From: Coriobacteriia bacterium
Lineage (GTDB): Bacteria; Actinomycetota; Coriobacteriia; Anaerosomatales; JAHIQC01
Direction: 5' to 3'
DNA: 9,092 bases
NCBI GenBank assembly: GCA_030653635.1
Contig: JAURYZ010000271.1
Location: forward strand, 1 to 9,092
Shown: positions 1 to 6,219 of the stretch, piece after piece
Position numbering within the stretch: position 1 is the stretch's first letter
How the letters are laid out: each line of letters begins with the position of its first letter
Made by a program: the position numbers and the translations under genes
The notes under the pieces: model-generated
The model's database searches: none
Seen by the model: the letters and a program-made list of their open reading frames with translations, nothing else
Told to the model about the DNA's origin: nothing

Positions 1-324
1 TTTAACAAGCCCGAGATGGAGACCTGTCTTACGTGCCACGACGGCGACAAGGCGAGCAACGCCTGCACGGACTGTCACACACGCAAGAACACTCCGGACT
101 CCCACAAGGGCGTCGATTGGCTTGCCATACACGGCTCGCAGGCCGAGGTCGTCGACTGCGGGAAGTGCCACAACTGGACGCCCAGCTACTGCGCGAAATG
201 CCACGAGCAGCGCCCCGCCTCGCATGCGGGCAACTGGAAGACCGACCACGCGCCGCATGCGCGCATACGCAAGGACGGGTGCCTCGTGTGCCACGGGCAG
301 CAATTCTGCGACACGTGCCACTGA
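1..324 (+). CDS. Multiheme cytochrome c, C-terminal part (5' end outside window)
   Basis: The reading frame is open from base 1 and ends at TGA 322-324, so the start lies upstream. The visible 107 residues hold six CXXCH haem c motifs (CLTCH, CTDCH, CGKCH, CAKCH, CLVCH, CDTCH) and further histidines that could be distal ligands. Each motif would be covalently loaded with haem on the outer face of the membrane. The fragment lines up motif by motif with the last six haem sites of the next gene, including the shared PEME.CLTCHDGD start and the DWL and RP.SH stretches, so the two are tandem paralogues. The stop codon overlaps the ATG of the next gene by one base (TGATG), which implies translational coupling. 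The likely role is electron transfer in an extracytoplasmic respiratory chain. The substrate cannot be read from the sequence. Confidence 0.9.
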   Translation, partial: FNKPEMETCLTCHDGDKASNACTDCHTRKNTPDSHKGVDWLAIHGSQAEVVDCGKCHNWTPSYCAKCHEQRPASHAGNWKTDHAPHARIRKDGCLVCHGQQFCDTCH

Positions 325-1235
325 TGACGTCGGACACGGATCAAGAAAGGAGCGCGGTGAAAGACGCGAGCAATATGCCGAAGACGGATTCGCATCCGGC
401 CGATGGAGCCAAGGGCCCACGGCTGCGAGTGCGGCGTCGGACCGCGCTCACGATTCTGGCCGCCGCGCTCGCGGTCGGACTTCTGGTCGTGCTCCCCGCC
501 GTGATCTCCGCCCAGCCGAGCTTCTTTGGCAGGTATCCCGAGCTGGCTGGTGCATACGAGTCCTGGTCGAAGTCTCCGCACGCCGAGGCGGGCTGCGAGC
601 AATGCCATGTCCCGCCAAGTACCTTGGCGCGCACCGCGTTTCGTGTGTACATGGTCGGTCAGGTGTATCTGTCGCCCGTGAAGCGAACCGCGCCGGATGT
701 CTTCAAGGCCCCCGCGAACGATGCATGTCTTGAGTGCCACAACGATCTGCGGTCCGTCTCTCCCGAGGGTGACCTCCAGATTCCGCACCGCGCCCATGTG
801 ACCATCCTTGAGATGAACTGCGTCGATTGCCACAACTACCTCGTGCATGAAAAGAGCCCCTCGGGCGGACACGTCCCTGAGATGGAAGGCTGTCTCACAT
901 GCCATGACGGCGATCGCGCCAAAGACAGCTGCTGGGCCTGTCATACCGACAAGGCGGCACCGACGACCCACAAGGCCACCGACTGGCTCGTGGTTCACCC
1001 CGACGATGCGAGCGACCAGGCGTGCGCGAAATGCCACGAATGGTCTGGCGACTGGTGCGTGCAGTGCCACGAGACGCGCCCCAAGTCCCACGGCACGGAT
1101 TGGCGCGCCGCACACGGCACGGCCGTGAAGACGCACCGAAGCTGCGAAGCGTGTCACTCGGGTGACGCATGTATCGTGTGTCACGGCGTCGTGCCGCAGC
1201 TCAATCTCGACCCGAACCTGAAGCTGGTGGAGTAG
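324..1235 (+). CDS. Membrane-anchored nine-haem cytochrome c
   Basis: From ATG 324 the product has 303 residues: a basic N-terminal segment (RVRRR near 35-39), one hydrophobic helix at about 41-62, then an exported domain with nine CXXCH motifs (CEQCH, CLECH, CVDCH, CLTCH, CWACH, CAKCH, CVQCH, CEACH, CIVCH). The helix looks like an uncleaved anchor, as in cytochrome c3/NapC-like quinol-linked proteins; assignment to a specific family is inference. Two starts compete. ATG 324 overlaps the previous stop and begins MTSDT, as does the next gene. GTG 357 has a stronger ribosome site, AAAGGAG four bases upstream, the same arrangement as the permease start at 5895. The last six haem sites duplicate the preceding gene. 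It is the middle gene of a co-directional cytochrome operon. Confidence 0.9.
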   Translation: MTSDTDQERSAVKDASNMPKTDSHPADGAKGPRLRVRRRTALTILAAALAVGLLVVLPAVISAQPSFFGRYPELAGAYESWSKSPHAEAGCEQCHVPPSTLARTAFRVYMVGQVYLSPVKRTAPDVFKAPANDACLECHNDLRSVSPEGDLQIPHRAHVTILEMNCVDCHNYLVHEKSPSGGHVPEMEGCLTCHDGDRAKDSCWACHTDKAAPTTHKATDWLVVHPDDASDQACAKCHEWSGDWCVQCHETRPKSHGTDWRAAHGTAVKTHRSCEACHSGDACIVCHGVVPQLNLDPNLKLVE

Positions 1236-1238
1236 TCG

Positions 1239-2276
1239 ATGACCTCGGACACCTCCCTCATACCTGCCGAGGAGCCAGTTGCGCGGCTAGGCGTCCACCG
1301 TGGATTTCTGCGTCGGCCAACTCGACGCAAGCCCGTCTTCATGGCGATGGTGCTGCTCGGCGTGCTTGTTGTGGGCTATGCGCTTCAAGCGGCGAGTTCC
1401 TCGCCGGCGCTGTGTCTCTCGTGTCACGAGATGCAGCTTCGAGGCCACGAGTGGGAGCAGTCTGCGCACACTCAGGTCACCTGCGTGGATTGCCACACCA
1501 AGCCTCGTCCATGGTATGCGACACCCCTGCGCCTGGTGGATCGGGCCGCGCTGATCGTGCGGGATGTCTCGTCGCATCTGGCGGGCGGCTATGACGTTTC
1601 GATTGACCGCAGCAGCGCGAAGACATCGCCGATCACCGATGCGGTCTGCCTCCAGTGTCACGACCCGAACCGCAAGGCCACTTCGGGCTTTCGTATTCTC
1701 ATCGACCACGTGGAGCACGCAAAGCTCAACGGTTCGTGCGTCTCGTGTCACGTGAGGACCGCCCATCCGGTCGAGACCAGAGGGCAGGCGCTCACGTTCA
1801 TGGGTCAGTGCTTTACCTGCCACGGCACATTGGAGCAGCCCGATGCTTCGGGCGATTGTGGTGTGTGTCACCCTGCCGACTACGAGCCGGTTCCGCCGAC
1901 GCACGAGAACACGAAGTGGGCGAAGAAGCACGGCGAGATAGCCGTATCGGATTTTGGGCTTTGCGAGATGTGCCACAAGCAGCCGTTCTGCACCGATTGT
2001 CACGGCGTGGCGATGCCACATCCGGCCGGTTGGGCCGAGGGCGCCACGGGACACTCACTGGTGGCCAAGACGAACCGCGCCGTGTGCGAGCGCTGCCACG
2101 GAAAGAGCCTAGACATGTGCACCATGTGTCATCACCAAGGCTACACGCCTACGAAAGGCACATGGGTGAAGCAGCACTTCGAGCAGGTGCGCAAGCGGGG
2201 AGCTGCGTACTGCATGGACAGATGCCACTCTCCGCTGTTCTGCATCCGATGCCACGCGCAGGCCCCCCAGCCGTAG
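1239..2276 (+). CDS. NapC/NirT-like multiheme cytochrome c (11 CXXCH plus one CX3CH)
   Basis: The product has 345 residues. ATG 1239 follows the previous stop by 3 bases and has GGTGGAG six bases upstream. Residues 33-54 form a single membrane helix. The segment after it (CLSCHEM at 59-65, then WEQSAHTQVTCVDCHTKP) resembles the first two haem sites of NapC/NirT/NrfH quinol dehydrogenases, where a Met or His near the first site acts as ligand. Nine further CXXCH motifs follow (CLQCH, CVSCH, CFTCH, CGVCH, CEMCH, CTDCH, CERCH, CTMCH, CIRCH). Between the last two lies CMDRCH, a CX3CH form that may bind a twelfth haem. The likely role is to take electrons from menaquinol and pass them to the two upstream cytochromes. 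That partnership is inferred from operon order. Confidence 0.9.
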   Translation: MTSDTSLIPAEEPVARLGVHRGFLRRPTRRKPVFMAMVLLGVLVVGYALQAASSSPALCLSCHEMQLRGHEWEQSAHTQVTCVDCHTKPRPWYATPLRLVDRAALIVRDVSSHLAGGYDVSIDRSSAKTSPITDAVCLQCHDPNRKATSGFRILIDHVEHAKLNGSCVSCHVRTAHPVETRGQALTFMGQCFTCHGTLEQPDASGDCGVCHPADYEPVPPTHENTKWAKKHGEIAVSDFGLCEMCHKQPFCTDCHGVAMPHPAGWAEGATGHSLVAKTNRAVCERCHGKSLDMCTMCHHQGYTPTKGTWVKQHFEQVRKRGAAYCMDRCHSPLFCIRCHAQAPQP

Positions 2277-2288
2277 GCGGCCGCCAGG

Positions 2289-4610
2289 CTAGGGAACCGC
2301 AGTGTACGAGATCGACACGAGCAGGGTGCCCGGATCTGTCGACCAAGGGACCGTCGCCTGCAGGCTGTCCATGTAGCTTTGCGGACCCGCAGGTGCGACG
2401 CCCAGCGCCGGACCCGTGACCGTCAGCCCCATTTGCGCCACGGCTCCCGTGACGCTACGCGAAACCGTACATCCCGCATTCGAATCGACCTGATATGCGA
2501 GCGTCCGAATCGCTGACGGAGTACCCGGTGACAGCGTGCCAAAATCGATATCGGCATTATCCATGGTCAGCGAGACCCACGGCAGCAGGCTCACGATGAT
2601 GCTCTGACGCGCGACTTCGGTTCCGCTGGTGGCGTTCACGAGCACGCACGTCCACGTTCCGGGCGTTGCGTTGACCCCGAGGGTGTACGAAGTGACCGCC
2701 GTGTTGTCCGGTTCGACATCGACGGGAGCGCTTTGGAAGATCAGCGTTCCTGATGGGTCGAGCCACCTGAACCGCACCTGCGTCATCCCGGACAGGAGGG
2801 TCCCCAAGGCCCACACTGTATCGGTCTGGGAGAAGGCGGTCTTGGCCGAGCTTAAGGAGCCATCACCGTATGTGACGAGTTGTCGTACCTGCGTGGTGTC
2901 TGTGGCCACCGCCTGAAGTCCTGTGGATGCAAATGTGGCCCGCACGGTTGTCACATCGAACGACCCGACTGGGACGGATAGCGGAACCGTGATGCGAACG
3001 TAGATGATTTTGGTGCCGCCGTATCCGGCCGCGCTTGCCTGAGTGATCTGCGTGACACCGTCCGTGTCGTAGAAGCGCACGGTCCACCCGAGTGTCGATG
3101 AGGCGGTGAGGTTGAACGTGCGGTTCTGTGTCGAGCTGTTGGTTATCACGTGCTGGAACGACACGATCTGTCCCTCGCCGGAAGACGTGGTGTTGTTGGG
3201 CGTGAACGTGAGTTCTGCCCGTACGTTCGTAGTGTCGAATGCTTGGTCAAAGACAGTCGGCTCGCTTTGAAGCGCGGCTTTGACTGTGGTGATGTCGATC
3301 GAATCGATGGCGGCATCGGCCGGAACGACCACACGGACAAGCACCGGCATGCTTTGCCCTGCCGTGAGCGTGACCGTCGGCAACGCGACACCTGCTGTCG
3401 TGAAGACCCCGGCGGTCCAACCGGTCGCCGAGACCGCACTTAGCGCGAGCGTCTGGCTCACCGTGCTCCAGTTTGTAACAGTGTGCGCGAACTCCATGGT
3501 TGCACCGGGCATCATGGAGCCCGCACGGTCCGGATCGACACTGATCGGGCCTGCAAACGTGGAGTCGGTGACCGACGCTGTCACCGTCGCCTTCGCGGCA
3601 CACGTGGCCCGAAGTGTCGTCACGTCTTTGGTTCCGGGGGTGGCCGCAGCCGGCACGACCACAGTGACGATCAGTGTGCTCGTCGCGCCGCGGGCGAGTG
3701 TGACTGCGGTAACTGGGAGTCCTGTTGTGCCGTCTTTGACCGACACCGTCCATCCGAGCGAAGAGGCAAGAGCCAGATTGAACGTCTCGGTCCCGTTTCC
3801 GGTGTTGGTGAGCGTGTGCGTGTAGGTCGCGGTAGCGCCGAGAGCCGCCGCACTTGAGAGTGTGAGTACCAGCGTGACTCCGTAGTAGCGCATGGAGACG
3901 ACCGGTGCGTTGTCAACACGACCGGTGCTGCCAGTGTCGATTATGCTGAACTGGATCGTGACGGGACTGCCCTCGGTGACTCCCAGAGCGGTCCACGGAA
4001 CCCTCATCTCGAACCGGCTCAATGAGATGTTGCAGCTTGTCAGGTTCGCCACGTCGGCGCTGGCCCCGACTGTTCCCGCAGGACTTGCGCCACTGCCGGG
4101 CATCGGGTCGCCCGCAGCATTGGCCGGGGTGTAGCTCGCGACGCCGCCGGACAGGAACTTCCCAACCGGGTTATAGGTGTAGATGACGACCTTGTCGGCA
4201 GCACCCATCAACCCGTTGCCGTCCACATCCACATACATGCGAAGATCGAGTTTGCCCCTTACCGTCGTGTTGATGCGGGCATAGCCGTACAGGTAGGTGG
4301 TGTCCCAAGTCGAGGCAATCTGCGCCAAGTCGGCAGCTGCCGCGGGGTTGTCCGAATCGGCCGCGCCGGTCGCATCGGCACGAACGTTTTCTGGGTCGGC
4401 GAGCACGCCGACCCAGTCGGTGAACGCTCCGTCGATCGCCATGGTCGCCGGGTACGTCAGCGCAGAAGCCGGGCCTACCATCGGGATCTGCGTACCGACC
4501 AGTACGATCAATGCAAGCGTCACGCGCATGAGCTGGGCCGACGCACGAAGAGACGTGCGGCGGCGCGCGTGCGCCTCGCTCGCGTGCGTGTCCTGCTTCA
4601 GTTCATGCAT
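2289..4610 (-). CDS. Secreted protein with CBM9/DOMON-like domain and beta-sandwich repeats
   Basis: The product has 773 residues from ATG 4610-4608, chosen because GGGAG lies eight bases upstream and a signal peptide follows (RRR near 16-18, hydrophobic core 29-46, likely cut after PASA at 50). An in-frame ATG at 4718 would add 36 residues without export character. Residues 52-235 look like a CBM9/DOMON-type sandwich: IDGAFTDW near 59-66, TWDTTYLYGYARI, and a calcium-loop-like DVDGNGLMGAAD at 128-139. Three related units of about 110 residues follow (about 238-350, 355-462, 466-575), each with an H/VxTN strand, a GWT segment, a VVVP or TVP strand and a DVTT/DITT-VRA strand, like NEW3/DUF11-type domains. 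A fourth Ig-like unit and a different C-terminal domain (676-773) close it. No LPXTG or C-terminal helix is seen, so it is probably released or loosely cell-bound. Function is unknown. Confidence 0.85.
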   Translation of the reverse strand: MHELKQDTHASEAHARRRTSLRASAQLMRVTLALIVLVGTQIPMVGPASALTYPATMAIDGAFTDWVGVLADPENVRADATGAADSDNPAAAADLAQIASTWDTTYLYGYARINTTVRGKLDLRMYVDVDGNGLMGAADKVVIYTYNPVGKFLSGGVASYTPANAAGDPMPGSGASPAGTVGASADVANLTSCNISLSRFEMRVPWTALGVTEGSPVTIQFSIIDTGSTGRVDNAPVVSMRYYGVTLVLTLSSAAALGATATYTHTLTNTGNGTETFNLALASSLGWTVSVKDGTTGLPVTAVTLARGATSTLIVTVVVPAAATPGTKDVTTLRATCAAKATVTASVTDSTFAGPISVDPDRAGSMMPGATMEFAHTVTNWSTVSQTLALSAVSATGWTAGVFTTAGVALPTVTLTAGQSMPVLVRVVVPADAAIDSIDITTVKAALQSEPTVFDQAFDTTNVRAELTFTPNNTTSSGEGQIVSFQHVITNSSTQNRTFNLTASSTLGWTVRFYDTDGVTQITQASAAGYGGTKIIYVRITVPLSVPVGSFDVTTVRATFASTGLQAVATDTTQVRQLVTYGDGSLSSAKTAFSQTDTVWALGTLLSGMTQVRFRWLDPSGTLIFQSAPVDVEPDNTAVTSYTLGVNATPGTWTCVLVNATSGTEVARQSIIVSLLPWVSLTMDNADIDFGTLSPGTPSAIRTLAYQVDSNAGCTVSRSVTGAVAQMGLTVTGPALGVAPAGPQSYMDSLQATVPWSTDPGTLLVSISYTAVP

Positions 4611-4731
4611 TGTCTTTGCTCCCAGCCGTGCGAAACACAGGGCACCGGTGCCCTTGGGTTGTTCTTCGGCAGGAAAGGGGCCTTGGCAGGAGCACCTTTC
4701 GCCAAGCGGTCGATGCACCTAGCAAGCATCG
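4611..4731 (-). promoter_or_regulatory. Structured 5' leader of the secreted-protein gene (unassigned)
   Basis: Read on the minus strand there are two clean hairpins: CGATGC/GCATCG (4726-4731 with 4711-4716, loop 9) and CTTGGC/GCCAAG (4701-4706 with 4682-4687, loop 13). The second loop contains GAAAGG, which can pair with CCTTTC a short way downstream, giving a possible pseudoknot. A 16-bp palindrome and then the GGGAG ribosome site follow. This resembles a riboswitch or protein-bound leader in layout. I could not match it to the consensus of cyclic di-GMP, cobalamin, TPP, M-box or glycine riboswitches. The rest of the 239-bp gap (4732-4849) holds only a weak -10-like CATAAT (minus strand, near 4772-4777) and no gene. 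Confidence 0.35.
4639..4654. repeat. Perfect 16-bp palindrome in the leader
   Basis: AGGGCACCGGTGCCCT is identical on both strands and lies 29 bases before the start codon of the secreted-protein gene. It could be a dimeric repressor site or, in RNA, a tight stem close to the ribosome site. The sequence does not show which. Confidence 0.6.
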
Positions 4732-4849
4732 TTCCTTGTCGCGAGAACCACGTGGGCACGGCCCCTGTTCACATTATGGGGCATCCCGTCGATGCGTGCT
4801 TCGGGGGCTTGCCTTGATTCTTCGCGGGTAGCGATCGCCAACCTGCTGC

Positions 4850-5413
4850 CTACGCCGTGTCCGAATCCGCGGCCGGCATGATAGCCTCGGGTTTCTCGCG
4901 CATCAGACGTCCCATCAACGAGCCCATCGCGACGGATGCGATCAACGTAAGGGCCATGCGCGCGATGGAAAATCTCCAGCCGAGGAACGTCACCTCCAGC
5001 GGTACCATGGGCAGTTTGACCGCCCATGCGGTGAGCGCAGTCGTGATGATAGCCCAGCTCACTCCGTGGTCTCGCATCGTCTTGAGTAGCGGGAAGACCA
5101 CGAATACCGGGCCCACCAGAATTGTTCCCGCAGCAGCCGCAATAAGCAGCGCTGGAAGGCCGGCCCGGTCGCCCAAGTGGCGAGCCAGCGCCTGCTTGTC
5201 GACGAAGACCTGCACGAGGCCCAGGCCTGCGAACACTGCGATGATGATGGGTGCGACACTTGCGAACGTTTTGGCGGCCACGAGTGCGGCACCCCAGGCG
5301 CGCTCAGGCGAGTTGATGGCCGCGACACCGTACAGCGCCGCGACGGCGAGGACGAGGCGGTAGGGCTTGAGGGCGTCTGTGCGCGATCGCTTATGAGCAG
5401 TTGCTGCTGTCAT
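4850..5413 (-). CDS. Half-size permease, ArsP/DUF318 type (second of pair)
   Basis: The product has 187 residues with about five membrane segments (roughly 19-34, 50-71, 86-110, 119-135, 150-169). ATG 5413-5411 overlaps the stop of the gene before it by one base (TGATG), so the two are translated together. Residues 55-165 align with the partner protein: the PIIIAVFAGLGLVQVFVD helix matches its PTLIAVFGLVGLFDVFVP, followed by a glycine-rich helix with GP (101-102), then LPM...V.FLG.RFS matching LPMESKVFGVRFA. Known ArsP/DUF318 permeases are single proteins of about 300 residues or more that contain two such halves, so this pair probably forms one transporter as a heterodimer. No cysteine is present. 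The cargo is unknown; metalloid, metal or sulfur species are possible. Confidence 0.8.
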   Translation of the reverse strand: MTAATAHKRSRTDALKPYRLVLAVAALYGVAAINSPERAWGAALVAAKTFASVAPIIIAVFAGLGLVQVFVDKQALARHLGDRAGLPALLIAAAAGTILVGPVFVVFPLLKTMRDHGVSWAIITTALTAWAVKLPMVPLEVTFLGWRFSIARMALTLIASVAMGSLMGRLMREKPEAIMPAADSDTA

Positions 5414-5895
5414 CAGAGCACCACTCCCATCGCCAGACCGATGAGCGCGGCAGCCAGCATTGAAAGACCATTGCGCAAGACGGCGAATCGAACGCCGAAG
5501 ACCTTCGATTCCATCGGCAAGGACACGAAGCCGACCAACACCCATGACACAATGAAGGCGGCGACGGCCGGCGTCGAGGCCCCGCCCTTAAGGAGTGTGG
5601 CGGCGATGGGGTAGGCAGCGGCAGGCGGACCTGCTGCGATGCTGCCGAGTCCCGTGCCCACCACCAGGGAGAGCACTCCCGAGGAGGAGCCCATCCATCG
5701 CTCGATCAGCGCCGGTGGGACGAAGACGTCGAACAGGCCGACGAGTCCGAAGACGGCGATGAGGGTCGGCAGTATGCCGGCGAACGAGATCGCCCCCGCC
5801 CCAAGCGCCTTGCGACTCTTTGCCGGAGACTTGCGCCAATAGACGGCGTAGGCGATGCCGAGTACAGCGAGGTATACGATTCCTGTGGGATCCAC
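5413..5895 (-). CDS. Half-size permease, ArsP/DUF318 type (first of pair)
   Basis: The product has 160 residues from GTG 5895-5893. This start is chosen because AAGGAG lies four bases upstream and the promoter and operator sit just before it. In-frame ATGs further out, such as 5952, would put the operator inside the coding region. Five membrane segments are visible at about 5-20, 36-58, 73-102, 110-127 and 142-160. The conserved core is PTLIAVFGLVGLFDVF, then GTGLGSIAAGPPAAAYP (80-96), then LPMES (126-130). It is homologous to the second gene and overlaps it by one base. The pair probably forms one membrane carrier. Expression is probably released by a CsoR-family sensor, so the inducer should be copper, another metal or persulfide. 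The family assignment is from pattern memory and the cargo is not known. Confidence 0.8.
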   Translation of the reverse strand: MDPTGIVYLAVLGIAYAVYWRKSPAKSRKALGAGAISFAGILPTLIAVFGLVGLFDVFVPPALIERWMGSSSGVLSLVVGTGLGSIAAGPPAAAYPIAATLLKGGASTPAVAAFIVSWVLVGFVSLPMESKVFGVRFAVLRNGLSMLAAALIGLAMGVVL

Positions 5896-5928
5896 GCGAC
5901 TCCTTCGCAAGGTGAGGGACAGTCGCCA

Positions 5929-5957
5929 AGAATACCCCGAGGGGTATGTCATGGCAA
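5929..5957 (-). promoter_or_regulatory. Promoter of the permease operon
   Basis: Read on the minus strand, -35 TTGCCA (5957-5952) is separated by exactly 17 bp from -10 TATTCT (5934-5929). Transcription would begin near 5922, leaving a leader of about 27 bases with the AAGGAG ribosome site before GTG 5895. The spacer contains the operator listed next. Confidence 0.65.
5932..5947. promoter_or_regulatory. CsoR/CstR-type operator
   Basis: ATACCCC-GA-GGGGTAT has 7-bp perfect arms around a 2-bp centre. Operators of the CsoR family (copper sensors, and the persulfide sensor CstR) are G/C-tract dyads of this form flanked by ATA/TAT. It fills the spacer and overlaps the -10 box of the permease promoter, the classic repressing position. 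The regulator gene is not in the window. Confidence 0.7.
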
Positions 5958-6000
5958 GAGGATGGCAAGACGCGGTAGCTTGCTCAGAAGATGGTGTCGA

Positions 6001-6029
6001 TTGCCCCTCACGCACCCGCCAGCTATACT
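6001..6029 (+). promoter_or_regulatory. Promoter of tRNA-Ser
   Basis: -35 TTGCCC (6001-6006) and -10 TATACT (6024-6029) are 17 bp apart and face the tRNA gene. The 5' leader would be about 40 bases and includes a GC-rich dyad near 6044-6059 (CCCC TC GGGGG). The promoter is divergent from the permease promoter, with about 44 bp between the two -35 boxes. Confidence 0.6.
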
Positions 6030-6074
6030 GCGCTTCGCGCGTTTGTCCCCTCGGGGGCAGCACTGCACCCTCGC

Positions 6075-6167
6075 GGAGAGGTGGCAGAGTGGTTGAATGC
6101 GGCAGTCTCGAAAACTGTTTAGCGGGTATCCCCCGTTACGAGGGTTCGAATCCCTCCCTCTCCGCCA
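6075..6167 (+). tRNA. serU: tRNA-Ser (anticodon CGA)
   Basis: The acceptor stem GGAGAGG (6075-6081) pairs with CCTCTCC (6157-6163), followed by discriminator G and an encoded CCA. The anticodon stem GCAGT/ACTGT encloses the loop CTCGAAA with anticodon CGA at 6109-6111, which reads UCG. A long variable arm (6119-6139) marks it as class II, as expected for serine. The T arm is GAGGG-TTCGAAT-CCCTC (6140-6156). The gene is intact. An insertion sequence begins directly after the CCA, so its native 3' trailer has been replaced. The gene symbol follows the common bacterial name for the CGA isoacceptor and is tentative. Confidence 0.95.
6153..6167 (+). repeat. 15-bp direct repeat, left copy (tRNA 3' end)
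   Basis: CCTCCCTCTCCGCCA forms the 3' part of the T stem, the acceptor strand and the CCA of tRNA-Ser. The same 15 bases recur at 7446-7460. The two copies directly bracket the insertion sequence and are best read as its target-site duplication. Confidence 0.85.
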
Positions 6168-6219
6168 GTGTGATGTCTCAGGACATCGTGGACAGATGTG
6201 TCAGGACATCGTGGACACA
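6168..6219 (+). repeat. Left terminal inverted repeat with two tandem 23-bp units
   Basis: Units 6174-6196 and 6197-6219 differ at only two positions and share TCAGGACATCGTGGACA. They are probably paired transposase-binding sites. The stop codon of the transposase lies inside the inner unit. Confidence 0.75.

Noticed and set aside
186..1184. Long open frame antisense to the nine-haem cytochrome, and a similar one at 1287-2054
   Set aside because: These are open only because of high GC and the biased codons of the real genes opposite. They show no ribosome site and no recognisable motifs.
2276..2283. GCGGCCGC palindrome between the convergent genes
   Set aside because: A short GC-rich palindrome (a NotI site) is expected in such DNA and shows no sign of function.
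4611..4718. Longer start for the secreted protein at 4718
   Set aside because: It adds a cysteine-containing stretch without signal-peptide character and covers the leader. ATG 4610 has a proper ribosome site and an export signal.
4620..4740. Cyclic di-GMP, M-box or glycine riboswitch in the leader
   Set aside because: Short resemblances such as GAAAGGTGCTCC and GCAAAG are present, but the full conserved cores and helix order are not.
5896..6063. Longer starts for the first permease half (ATG 5952, 6063)
   Set aside because: They would place the promoter, operator and ribosome site inside the coding region.
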